Source: Sanguibacter gelidistatuariae (GTDB lineage: Bacteria; Actinomycetota; Actinomycetes; Actinomycetales; Cellulomonadaceae). Taken from it: a stretch of DNA of 64,000 nt. Under the pieces are notes generated by a model. The model had not been told where the DNA came from, ran no database searches, and saw only the letters and a program-made list of their open reading frames with translations. A program made the translations under genes and the position numbers. This document shows, piece after piece, positions 32,051 through 40,923 of this stretch (within the stretch, counting starts at the first letter, position 1; each line of letters begins with the position of its first letter). The stretch spans positions 1 through 64,000 of the forward strand of contig NZ_FMYH01000006.1 of assembly GCF_900096585.1 (NCBI RefSeq), read 5' to 3'.

Positions 32051-33024
32051 GATCGAGTCGTGGATCAAGACCTTGCCGGGTCCGTGGCGGGCGACATATG
32101 AGGCAGGTCCGACGGGATTCGGGCTGGCCCGGCATCTGAACGCTGCCGGAGTGGCGACGTTGGTCGCTGCGCCCTCGAAGCTGCAGCGACCGGTCGGGGA
32201 CCGGGTCAAGACCGACGCCAACGATGCGCTGCACCTGGCCCGGTTGCTCAAGCTCGGTGAGATTGTGCAGGTGACGGTTCCTTCGGTGGTCCAGGAGGGG
32301 GGCCCGGGATCTGGTGCGGGCCCGTGAGGACGCCCGTGGTGATCTGATGAGCGCCCGGCACCGGCTCAGCAAGCTGCTGCTGCGTCAGGGAATCGTCTAT
32401 TGCGGTGGCAAGGCGTGGACCAGGACTCACGACCAGTGGTTGCGCAGGCAGCATTTCGACCAGGTGGGGTTGCAGCTCGCCTTCGACGCCGCCTATGACG
32501 CTCTGGCCGCGGTGATCGACCGCAGGGACCGTCTCGACGACGCGATCGCAGGAATGGCCGCTGACAGTGAGTTCACGCCCGTCGTCGACCGGCTCGGAAG
32601 CTTGCGCGGCATCTCGACGCTGACCGGGTTCGGGCTCGCGGCCGAGATCGGCGACTGGCACCGACTCGATGGCCGCAGGACCGGCGCCTACCTGGGGATG
32701 ACACCCACCGAGCATTCTTCGGGCGCTTCGCGATCGCTGGGTGGGATCACCAAGACCGGGAACACCCACGCCCGTCGGCTGTTGATCGAGGCCGCATGGC
32801 ACCACCGTCAGCCCTACCGGCCGTCCAGCCCAACCATGCGCGCCCGGTGGGACAAAGTGCCCGCAGCAGCACGCCGCAGGGGCGATGAAGGAAACCGACG
32901 CCTGCATGAGCGGTGGCTGGCATTCGACGCCCGCGGGAAACGGTCCGTGGTACCGATGCGTGACGCGAGGATCTTGACCTGTCTCGGGACGTCAGAGAGA
33001 GGGCGCGTGCCGTCAGCAGCCTGA
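32051..33024 (+). pseudogene. IS110-family transposase copy 1, remainder, with frameshift
   Basis: Continuing from 27809, the frame reads IESWIKTLPGPWRATYEAGP, ARHLNAAGVATLVAAPSKLQ and KTDANDALHLARLLKLGEI. It is then thrown out of frame in a G-run near 32297 (GAGGGGGGCCC, one G too many against the expected GAGGCGGCCC). The other frame carries on as RAREDARGDLMSARHRLSKL to SLRGISTLTGFGLAAEIGD and TKTGNTHARRLLIEAAWHHR and stops at 33024. The element is therefore dead twice over, by the IS3 insertion and by the frameshift. Confidence 0.88.
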
Positions 33025-33549
33025 TCAATGAGAGCTGCGAGGCGTGACATGGGGCTCCTCATCTTCGGCGGGTGTACTGGCAATGAGCCTACGGCGCGGC
33101 GGGAGGCTGCGAACCATCTGCTGCGCCAGTGTCGGCCTCGTGGCTCACCGAGGATGGCGACACGCTGGGCAGGGGGTTCGCGAAAGAAGGCATCATCTCC
33201 GGACGAGCCGGGGATCGAGGTTCACGGAGGAACCGCGGAGCTTCCGCCACCGCGCGCGAGCCGTCCATCTAAGCGTCAACGCCGCCCCGGATCCCCTCGG
33301 GTCCACTGCGCGCGGCCTGCCCAGCTCCGGCATGGAGGTGTCCCCGGACCGCCCCAGCATGTGAGCAGGGCAACCCGGTTTGGCGCTCCTGCTCGGAAGA
33401 GGTGCACCCGTCGTTGTGGGTCTTGTCCGTTGTCCCCCAACCACTGGCATACCTCCAGGCATGAGCACTGCCCAGTTCACGACGACGTCCCGGCCAGCAC
33501 GGGTGCGTCACGAATGCGCAGTCTCGGCTCCCCCACCTGGCGGCTTGTC
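33025..33549. other. Upstream region of the relaxase gene, possible oriT zone
   Basis: About 520 bases lie between the end of the IS110 copy and the relaxase start. Although the relaxase frame is open throughout, codons before 33550 do not resemble the family, so I treat the stretch as non-coding. MobF origins of transfer usually lie next to the relaxase gene. I see only short inverted repeats, such as GGTTC/GAACC near 33215, and cannot name a nic site. Confidence 0.4.
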
Positions 33550-36500
33550 ATGGTGATGACCTTGCACCGCCTGTCCGCCGGTGCCGGCTACCAGTACCTG
33601 CTCAAGCACACCGCGGCCGGCGACTGCGACCGTGCCGGCGTCGCCCCGTTGACTGCCTACTACACCGAGTCAGGCAACCCTCCGGGCCGCTGGCTCGGCA
33701 AAGGCCTGGCCGCAGTGGACCTGGACGTGGGAGCTCTGGTTACCGAGGCAACGATGGCGAACTTGTTCGGCGCCGGGCGCCATCCCGTCAGCGGCCAGCC
33801 CCTCGGCAAGGCCTACCCCGTCTACGCCCCACCCGCGGATCGGATCGCAGCTCAGATCGAGAAGCTCCCCCCAGATTTGGATCCCGCCCAGCGTGAGGCC
33901 GCCGTCGCGACGATCACGCGGGTTGAGCTGAGCCGGAACCGTCCGGCGGCAGTCGCCGGCTTCGACCTGACGTTCACGCCCACCAAGTCCGTCTCCACCC
34001 TCTGGGCCGTCGCCGACCCGGGCACGCAGCAGGCGATTCTGGACGCCCACCGCGCCGCGGTCCAGGACACCCTCGACTTCGCCGAGCAGTCCGCCCTGTT
34101 CACCCGCACGGGTACCCGCGGGTGTATGCAGGTCCCCGTCCGAGGGATGCTCGCCACCGCCTTCGACCACTGGGACTCTCGCGCCGGGGACCCCAACCTT
34201 CACACCCACGTCGTCATCGCCAACAAGGTCCAAGGCCACGATGGCAAGTGGCGGTCCCTGGACTCCCGCGCACTGCATCATGCGGTGGTGGCGTTGTCGG
34301 AGATCTATGACGACCACCTCGCCGACCACCTCAGCGCTGCCGCCCCGGTCACCTGGAGCTGGCGCGACCTGGGTCCGCGCCGCTCCCCCGGATTCGAGCT
34401 CGACGGCATCGACAGCACGTTGATGCGGGAGTTCTCCACCCGCACCACCCAGATCGACGAGGCCATGACCGCGACCCTGGCCGAGTTCCACGCCGCCCAC
34501 GGCCGCGCACCCAACCCGGTGGAGATCACGAGGCTGCGCCAGCAGGTCACCCGCGCCACCCGCCCCGCCAAACACGTCCACCCCATCGGCGAACTGTTCG
34601 CCCGCTGGCGTGCCCGCGCCACCACCTGCACCGGCCGCACTCCCGAAGAGCTCACCGCTGCTGCTCTCACCCGATCCCAAACGCGCCCGTTGACGGCGGC
34701 GATGGTGGGGCCCGACGTCGTCGCGCACCTCGCCGATCGGGCGATCGGTGAGGTGATGGCTCGGCGCTCGACGTGGACTAGGTGGAACTTGCTCGCCGAG
34801 GCCGCTCGCCTCACCCGTGGCGTACGCATGGCCACACCGGCTGAGCGGCGGATGGTCTTGGACCTGGTCACCGACCAGGCGTTGGCCCGGTGCGTGAACC
34901 TGGAGGCACCTCAGCTGTTCACCGTGCCATCGGACTACCAGCGCCCTGACGGCACAAGCCTCTTCGACCGCGCCGGTGAGGCCAAGTTCACCGACGAACG
35001 TATCCTCGGCGCCGAAGCCCGCCTCCTGGAAGCCACCACCGACACCTGTGCACCCAAGGTCACCGCCGCCGCTGCGACACTGGCCACCGAGGTTCCCGTG
35101 GCCCGCGCAGGCAGCACGCCGGTGCGCCTGGCCGCCGATCAGGTCGCCGCGACTATCGCGGTGACGACGTCCGGGCGGCGGTTAGAAGCACTGGTCGGGC
35201 CTGCTGGGACGGGGAAGACCACGACGATGGCCGCGATCAAGACCGCTTGGGAACGCGACTACGGCCGCGGATCCGTCCGCGGCCTCGCCCCCTCCGCAGC
35301 CGCCGCCGGCGAACTGTCCAAGGCACTGGGCATCGCGTGTGAGAACACCGCGAAGTGGCTCTACGAAACCACCGGGAACGGCGCCACCAAGAGGACCGCG
35401 CTGCTCGAGACGCTCGGGGCCAAGCGCGCGGCTGCGACCGGTGACCAGATCCGCCAGGCCACCATAGATACCGCTGCCGCCAGCCTGCAGACGGACGCGG
35501 CTCGGTGGGCGCTGCGCCGAGGTGAGCTGCTCATCATCGACGAAGCGTCCCTCGCCGGAACGCTCACCCTCGACGCCATCACCGCCCAAGCGTCCGCAGC
35601 CGGGGCGAAGGTCCTGCTGGTGGGCGACCACGCCCAGCTCTGCGCGATCGACGCCGGTGGTGCGTTCAACCTCATCGCCGAGCGCACCCACCCCGCGACG
35701 CTGTCGTCCCTGTGGCGGTTCACGCACCCCTGGGAAGCGGCCGCGACCCTCCAGCTGCGCACCGGCCAGGCCGCCGTCATCGAGACCTACACCGATCACG
35801 ACCGCATCAGCGCCGGCCCACCCGAAGTCATGCTCGAGGAGGCCTACACCGCCTGGGCCCGCGACACCGCCGCCGGGCGTCCGGCGATCCTCATCGCCCC
35901 CGACTCCCACACCGTCCGAGCCCTCAACCACCGCGCGCACAACGACCTCGTCACCGACGGCCGCGTCGCATCCGACGGCATCACAACCGCCACCGGGACC
36001 GTGATCGCCCGCGGCGACCGAATCCTGACCCGCGCCAACGACCGACGACTACGCCTGCCCGGGCGCCACATCCGCAACGGCGACCTGTGGACCGTCACCG
36101 CCACCCACGACGACGGCTCCCTCACCGTCACGCCGGTCACCGACCCCGACACCGCGACGGCTGCGGCAGTGGAGGAGCTTCGCCTGCCAGCGTCCTACGT
36201 CGCCGAGCATGTCGACCTCGGGTACGCCACCACCACCCACCGCGCCCAGGGCATCACGACCGGTCACGCCCACGTCCTGGCCGCCGCTGGTATGACCCGG
36301 GAGAACCTCTACGTCGCCATGACCCGCGGACGGAACACCAACCACGCCTACGTCGCCACCGACGACGTCGACCCCGACTGCGACCACCTGCCAAACCCGC
36401 CGTCCCCGGCTGCGGGGGCCGCGATCCTTGAGCGGATCCTGGCTACCAGCGGCGCCGAGCTCTCCGCCACTCAGACCATCACCGCCAACTACAACGCCGC

Positions 36501-37104
36501 CGAATCCCTCGCCCACCTCGAACCCATCCGCCAAGCCCTCCTCGCCGACGCCGCCCACCGCCACTGGGACGCTGCCCTGGCCGCCACGCAGCTCGACCCC
36601 GACGTCGTCGACGACATCATGGCTTCCCCGCACCGCGACGCTCTCTACACGGTCCTCAACTGCGGCGCCGCCCACGGCTACGTGATGGATACGGTCGTCA
36701 ACTCCCTCCTCGAGCGCGAAGGGCCGGACTCTTCCAGTATTGGAATCGATGCGCCCGACGCCGCGGCCTGGTTGGCCACTCAGCTCACCGAGTGGCTCTC
36801 TACCCGCACCGAAGACCCCTACAGCGCTCCCACCTCCGACGACGTGCTGATCGATCCAGCCGACCCCGCCACTCCCGTCATTGACGAGCTCGAAGGCCTC
36901 ATTCGCAGCCGAGTGCAGACCCTCGCCGACCTCGCAATCGCCACCCGTCCCTCGTGGACGCACGAGCACGGTCCCGAGCCGGACGACGCCGACGCTCACC
37001 GCGGGTGGCGAGCCGAGATCGAAGCCCACGCGGCCCGCATCGACTACACCCAAGGCCCCACCCACGCACCGCGACCGGCGCCGTCGCCGGTCATGGAGCT
37101 GTAG
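33550..37104 (+). CDS. MobF-family conjugative relaxase-helicase (TraA-like)
   Basis: The gene encodes 1184 residues from the ATG at 33550 (a second ATG lies at 33556). The TrwC-type relaxase domain comes first, with LHRLSAGAGYQYLLKHTAAG and its candidate catalytic Tyr residues near 14-16. FDLTFTPTKSVSTLWAVAD and the metal-binding His cluster DPNLHTHVVIANKV (about 215-225) follow. A RecD-like helicase comes next, with Walker A LVGPAGTGKTTT (about 548-558), Walker B LLIIDEASLAG (about 660) and motif VI-like GYATTTHRAQGIT. It nicks and unwinds plasmid DNA for transfer. No coupling protein or mating-channel gene is seen nearby. A 300-bp piece of this gene recurs at 23903-24203. Confidence 0.93.
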   Translation: MVMTLHRLSAGAGYQYLLKHTAAGDCDRAGVAPLTAYYTESGNPPGRWLGKGLAAVDLDVGALVTEATMANLFGAGRHPVSGQPLGKAYPVYAPPADRIAAQIEKLPPDLDPAQREAAVATITRVELSRNRPAAVAGFDLTFTPTKSVSTLWAVADPGTQQAILDAHRAAVQDTLDFAEQSALFTRTGTRGCMQVPVRGMLATAFDHWDSRAGDPNLHTHVVIANKVQGHDGKWRSLDSRALHHAVVALSEIYDDHLADHLSAAAPVTWSWRDLGPRRSPGFELDGIDSTLMREFSTRTTQIDEAMTATLAEFHAAHGRAPNPVEITRLRQQVTRATRPAKHVHPIGELFARWRARATTCTGRTPEELTAAALTRSQTRPLTAAMVGPDVVAHLADRAIGEVMARRSTWTRWNLLAEAARLTRGVRMATPAERRMVLDLVTDQALARCVNLEAPQLFTVPSDYQRPDGTSLFDRAGEAKFTDERILGAEARLLEATTDTCAPKVTAAAATLATEVPVARAGSTPVRLAADQVAATIAVTTSGRRLEALVGPAGTGKTTTMAAIKTAWERDYGRGSVRGLAPSAAAAGELSKALGIACENTAKWLYETTGNGATKRTALLETLGAKRAAATGDQIRQATIDTAAASLQTDAARWALRRGELLIIDEASLAGTLTLDAITAQASAAGAKVLLVGDHAQLCAIDAGGAFNLIAERTHPATLSSLWRFTHPWEAAATLQLRTGQAAVIETYTDHDRISAGPPEVMLEEAYTAWARDTAAGRPAILIAPDSHTVRALNHRAHNDLVTDGRVASDGITTATGTVIARGDRILTRANDRRLRLPGRHIRNGDLWTVTATHDDGSLTVTPVTDPDTATAAAVEELRLPASYVAEHVDLGYATTTHRAQGITTGHAHVLAAAGMTRENLYVAMTRGRNTNHAYVATDDVDPDCDHLPNPPSPAAGAAILERILATSGAELSATQTITANYNAAESLAHLEPIRQALLADAAHRHWDAALAATQLDPDVVDDIMASPHRDALYTVLNCGAAHGYVMDTVVNSLLEREGPDSSSIGIDAPDAAAWLATQLTEWLSTRTEDPYSAPTSDDVLIDPADPATPVIDELEGLIRSRVQTLADLAIATRPSWTHEHGPEPDDADAHRGWRAEIEAHAARIDYTQGPTHAPRPAPSPVMEL

Positions 37105-37121
37105 ACGAAGGAGTGACGGCC

Positions 37122-37544
37122 ATGAGCCCCCGGCGAGCTGAGTACGAACCCGAAGACCTCGAGGACGACCCCTTCTTCCCACCACCGGTCTGGTCCCCGC
37201 CCCTGGGCCCCTCAGGCCCAGTCCTGTGGTCTGCACACCTACCCCAGCACGCCCGGCTCCTCCTCGAAGATCTCGAACCCTGGGTCGAATGGCTCGCAGG
37301 CCACTACACCCTCGACCACCGGATCATCCCCCCGTGCTGGGCACAGCACTGGGAACTCATCGAAGAGCTCTCAGCCCTCCACACCGCCTGGCAAGACGCC
37401 TACGCCGAAACCTCCCACGGAGACGCACCCCTCACCTGGCACGAACGATTTGCACCCGCACGACAACGACTCACCGACTGGGTCGCCCGCACCGGCTGCC
37501 GAGCCAACGAGCACCGCACACCCGCCTCAGTTCAACTGCGCTAG
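37122..37544 (+). CDS. DUF4913-like protein downstream of relaxase
   Basis: This 140-residue protein starts at the ATG at 37122, with AAGGAG eight bases upstream and 17 bases after the relaxase stop. An acidic, Pro-rich start (YEPEDLEDDPFFPPPVWSPP) is followed by LEPWVEWLAGHYTLDHRIIP and WELIEELSALHTAWQDAYAE. The pattern fits the DUF4913 family, small proteins repeatedly found beside actinobacterial TraA relaxases. There is no membrane segment and the function is unknown; context suggests a transfer accessory role. Confidence 0.75.
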   Translation: MSPRRAEYEPEDLEDDPFFPPPVWSPPLGPSGPVLWSAHLPQHARLLLEDLEPWVEWLAGHYTLDHRIIPPCWAQHWELIEELSALHTAWQDAYAETSHGDAPLTWHERFAPARQRLTDWVARTGCRANEHRTPASVQLR

Positions 37545-37694
37545 GGCGCCCTAGTGGCCAGTGCCGACCTATCAGAGTCAGCGCCTTGCGCCCACTTCCG
37601 CACGGCCTCCGGCTCTCGTCTGATCAGGACACGGTGAGCTACATGGGCACCTCGCGTGCCGACGTGGTCAGGTCCTCGCACGCACAGTTGAAGG

Positions 37695-37708
37695 TAGTAG
37701 TACTACTA
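37695..37708. promoter_or_regulatory. Palindromic operator of the ArsR gene
   Basis: TAGTAGTACTACTA (37695-37708) is a perfect 14-bp palindrome ending 7 bases before the ATG of the ArsR-family regulator. It is the likely autoregulatory site covering the promoter and leader of the regulator-ATPase operon. Confidence 0.7.
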
Positions 37709-37715
37709 TGTGCAT

Positions 37716-38111
37716 ATGAGTGAAGATGCTAAGAGATGCACATTCGATGTGACCAGTCAGCATGTTGAGCTAGCCGCCGAGGTGTTCTCCTTGCTGTCCG
37801 ACGTGACCCGCATCCGGATCATTCTGGCGCTGCGAGATGGCGAACTCTCGGTGGGCAAGCTGGCCGAGCTGGTGGGCAAGCCGCCGACGGTGGTCTCCCA
37901 GCACTTGGCCAAACTCCGCTGGGCCAAGGTGGTGCAGTCCCGGCAAGAGGGCACCCATGTCCACTACAGCCTGATCGACGAGCATGCCCGCGAACTGGTC
38001 AATCAGGCCGTGTTTCAGGCCGAGCATGTCCTTGACGTGGTTCCACGCCACCACTTGGACGAGCATCCGTCGCCGCGGGAGCTGGCTGAGCGCACGGGCG
38101 CGGCGTCGTGA
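37716..38111 (+). CDS. ArsR/SmtB-family metal regulator
   Basis: The gene encodes 131 residues. The winged helix reads FSLLSDVTRIRIILALRDGE, with the recognition helix KPPTVVSQHLAKLRWAKVV. The alpha-5 region SLIDEHARELVNQAVFQAEH resembles the zinc/nickel site of SmtB, CzrA and NmtR (Asp-x-His, then His/Glu three residues apart), but the first His of the second pair is Gln here. A His-rich tail (VVPRHHLDEH) could add ligands. The start ATG at 37716 is preceded by a palindrome. Its stop overlaps the ATPase start by 4 bp (GTGA), so it presumably controls that pump. The metal is not certain. Confidence 0.9.
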   Translation: MSEDAKRCTFDVTSQHVELAAEVFSLLSDVTRIRIILALRDGELSVGKLAELVGKPPTVVSQHLAKLRWAKVVQSRQEGTHVHYSLIDEHARELVNQAVFQAEHVLDVVPRHHLDEHPSPRELAERTGAAS

Positions 38112-40021
38112 GCGTATCGCCGGACCTGAAAACGACAGGACCCTCCCCGGTCGCAGCCGCCGGCGACGGCGAGAGCCTGCTGCGCAAGATCGATCGCGCA
38201 GACCTGATGCGCACGGCATTCGTGGCCATATGTGCAGTGGCTGTCGCGCTGGGACTGACCGGGCCATGGCGGGCCGCTCCCCTCATCGCGATTGTCGGCC
38301 TTGTCGTGGGGTGCTGGCCGATCCTGATCGAGGCGTGGGAGGACGTGTGGCACCGGCGGATGAGCATGGAGCTGTCGATGCTCATCGCGATCGTCGCCGC
38401 CGCTGCGATCGGCGAGTGGATAACTGCGCTCGTGGTCACCACGTTCGTTCTCGCGGCCGAGATCCTCGAAGATCTGTCGTTGGACCGAGGACGCGATGCG
38501 CTCACTGATCTGATGTCGTTCCTGCCGGCGACCGTCCAGATCCGCGACGGGGCTGAGCTGCGCACAGTACCGCTGGATTCTCTGCGCCCCGGACAGACGG
38601 TGATCGTCTCCCCCGGCGCAGGGGTGCCGGTCGACGGCACGGTGGTTCTCGGGCGGTCGAGCGTCGACCAGTCTCGTATCACCGGAGAGTCTCTCCCGGT
38701 CAACGTCGAACCCGGCAGCTCGGTGTTTGCCGGCTCGGTCAACCAGGTCGGTGCGCTCGAGATCGAGGCGGAACGCGTCGGGGCCGAATCCTCGTATGGG
38801 CAGATCATCGACGCCGTGCGAGCGGCGCAGGCCTCCCAGGCCCCCGTGCAGCGACTTGCCGACCGGCTCGCCAGCTACCTCGTCTACCTCGCACTCGGCG
38901 GCGCAGCCATCACCTTCCTCGTGACACGGGACATCACCGCGACGATCTCCGTGATCATCGTCGCTGGGGCATGCGGTATCGCTGCCGGCACACCACTGGC
39001 CGTCCTCGCTGCCATCGGTCGCGCAGCGAGCAACGGAGCGTTCATCAAGGGCGGTACGCATCTGGAGGCGCTTTCCTCCGTGGACACTGTCATCTTCGAC
39101 AAGACCGGAACCCTCACCGAGGGCGCTCCGCAGGTCGTGGCCGTTCACCCGGCCCCCGGGACCACCGAGGATCAGGTGCTCATCGCTGCCGCGACAGCTG
39201 AGATGTATTCCGAGCACCCGCTCGGCAAGGCAATCGTCGCTCAGGCTCAGGCCCGCAGGCTGCCCCTAGGACTGCCAGAGTCATTCGACTACGAACCCGG
39301 CCGAGGGCTCTCGGCCCACGTCGACGGCCGCCTCGTCCAGATCGGCAACACCACCCTCGTTCCCGGTGCAAGGCAGTCCGCAGATTCACCGACCCTGGCA
39401 AGCGCGACGGCGGTGCACGTCGCGACCGACGGGGCATTCATGGGCACTATCTTCCTGGCGGACACCGTGCGCGCGTCGGCTTGCCAGTGCGTTGCGGACC
39501 TGCGCTCGATGGGCTTGCGAGTCGTCATGCTGACCGGCGACAGCCACGTCACCGGACGCGCAGTTGCCGCCGAGGTCGGTATCGAGAACGTGCGCACCGA
39601 TCTCCTGCCCAGCGACAAACTCGCCGCCGTCGACGCCGAGCGTGCCGCCGGTCACAAGGTTGCCATGGTCGGCGATGGGGTCAATGACGCGCCCGCGCTC
39701 GCCCACGCCACTGTCGGCATCGCGATGGGTAGCGGCACGGAGGTGGCCCGCCAGAGCGCCGACATCGTCCTGATCAGCTCTGACCTGGCCGACCTGACCC
39801 ACGCGGTGCGCGTGGCGCGTCGAGCCCGCCGCATCGTCATGACGAACTTCGTCGGAACGATTGCGATCGACCTAGTCGGCATCATGCTCGCTGCGTTCGG
39901 GATCCTCGGCCCGGTCCTCGCCGCCATCATTCACGTCAGCAGCGAGTCGGTGTTCATCCTCAATGCAGCGCGCCTAGTTCCTGGCGGTCGGACCGGGACA
40001 AGAAGCCGCCCGCAGGGTTAG
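38108..40021 (+). CDS. P-type metal ATPase lacking the CPx motif (ACG in its place)
   Basis: This 637-residue P-type ATPase lies downstream of the ArsR regulator. Actuator TGES (RITGESLPVNVEPG), FDKTGTLTEGAP, the HP motif YSEHPLGKAI, TGDSHVTGRA and [12 protein letters not shown] are all present, so it should be catalytically competent. The membrane metal motif, normally CPC, CPH or SPC, reads GACGIAAGTPLAVLAAIG, that is ACG. The last helix ends HVSSESVFILNAARL. The Cys in ACG is one position off the usual pattern. There is no N-terminal metal-binding domain. Such ACG-type pumps form their own little-studied group. The substrate is unknown, and the regulator suggests a divalent transition metal. 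Confidence 0.88.
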   Translation: MSVSPDLKTTGPSPVAAAGDGESLLRKIDRADLMRTAFVAICAVAVALGLTGPWRAAPLIAIVGLVVGCWPILIEAWEDVWHRRMSMELSMLIAIVAAAAIGEWITALVVTTFVLAAEILEDLSLDRGRDALTDLMSFLPATVQIRDGAELRTVPLDSLRPGQTVIVSPGAGVPVDGTVVLGRSSVDQSRITGESLPVNVEPGSSVFAGSVNQVGALEIEAERVGAESSYGQIIDAVRAAQASQAPVQRLADRLASYLVYLALGGAAITFLVTRDITATISVIIVAGACGIAAGTPLAVLAAIGRAASNGAFIKGGTHLEALSSVDTVIFDKTGTLTEGAPQVVAVHPAPGTTEDQVLIAAATAEMYSEHPLGKAIVAQAQARRLPLGLPESFDYEPGRGLSAHVDGRLVQIGNTTLVPGARQSADSPTLASATAVHVATDGAFMGTIFLADTVRASACQCVADLRSMGLRVVMLTGDSHVTGRAVAAEVGIENVRTDLLPSDKLAAVDAERAAGHKVAMVGDGVNDAPALAHATVGIAMGSGTEVARQSADIVLISSDLADLTHAVRVARRARRIVMTNFVGTIAIDLVGIMLAAFGILGPVLAAIIHVSSESVFILNAARLVPGGRTGTRSRPQG

Positions 40022-40810
40022 CAGGCACCTGGTCGAAGGTCGAGGCGGCGCAACGGCTGAGCGTTGAGTGCGACGACCACGGTCGACAGCGACGTCAGGA
40101 GCGCACCGACCGCCATCGGCATGACAAACCCGACGGGTGCGAGGCCCCCGCAGCTAGGGGCAGGGCCACCAGGTTGTACCCGGTGGCCCACCACAGGTTC
40201 TACTTCATCTTTACGTACGCGACATGGGACAGCTCGATCACGGAGATCACCGAGCGTGGATCGTCGCAGACCGCGATCACCCCAGCCGACGCGATCGCCA
40301 CATCAACACCTGCCCCGATCGCGATTTCCACATCCGCCTGAGCCAGTGCCGGGGCGTCGTTCACACCGTCACCGACCACCGCCACGCGCGGGCCCCGCCC
40401 TGGAGCTCTTGACCCGATCGCTCTTGTTCTCCGGCCGGACGCCGGCAAGCACCTGGTCGATGTGGAGCGCGCGAGCGACCGAACGGGTCACCGGCTCGGC
40501 GTCGCCTGTGATGCCTCGCGCGTGCAGCGCATCGACAGCCTCGCGCGACGCCGGGCGGATCTCGTCGACGAGGACGTGCAAGACGATAGACCCCTTGTCC
40601 GACCAGGCCCGGCTCGATGCCCGAGCCGTCCGGAAGGCGAACACCGCCCTCGGCCTCACCGTCCACGCCGAGCCGTCCAGTTCCATGCAGGCACCGACCT
40701 TCCAGTACCTGGCGGCGATCACCAACACGTCGTCGACGACCTCATGCACCTCGGCGGCAAGGAAATCGCCCGCGGGTGGAGGAACATCTCCTTGCTCAAG
40801 ATCTTGACCA
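40021..40810 (-). pseudogene. Copper-type P-type ATPase remnant, multiple frameshifts
   Basis: Pieces of the C-terminal half of a P-type ATPase appear in changing frames. They are [60 protein letters not shown], then [20 protein letters not shown], and near 40021-40110 the end of the last helices. The phosphorylation domain and everything N-terminal are missing. It lies just downstream of, and on the same strand as, the intact ATPase at 40924-43365, but is not a simple copy of it. It shows that another pump gene once stood here. Confidence 0.85.
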
Positions 40811-40923
40811 GCTGTTGACGTATGCCCTCGGGGCGCTCGGAGTCGAAACGGACTGGTTCTCCAGTCGCCGAGGCGCCCGGGGTGGCCGACGCGGAATCCA
40901 TGGCCCTCACGACGACTACTCAC

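Noticed and set aside
33028-33549. 522-base N-terminal extension of the relaxase
   Set aside because: The frame is open, but the encoded residues do not resemble relaxases. The conserved N-terminus with the catalytic Tyr begins just after the ATG at 33550.
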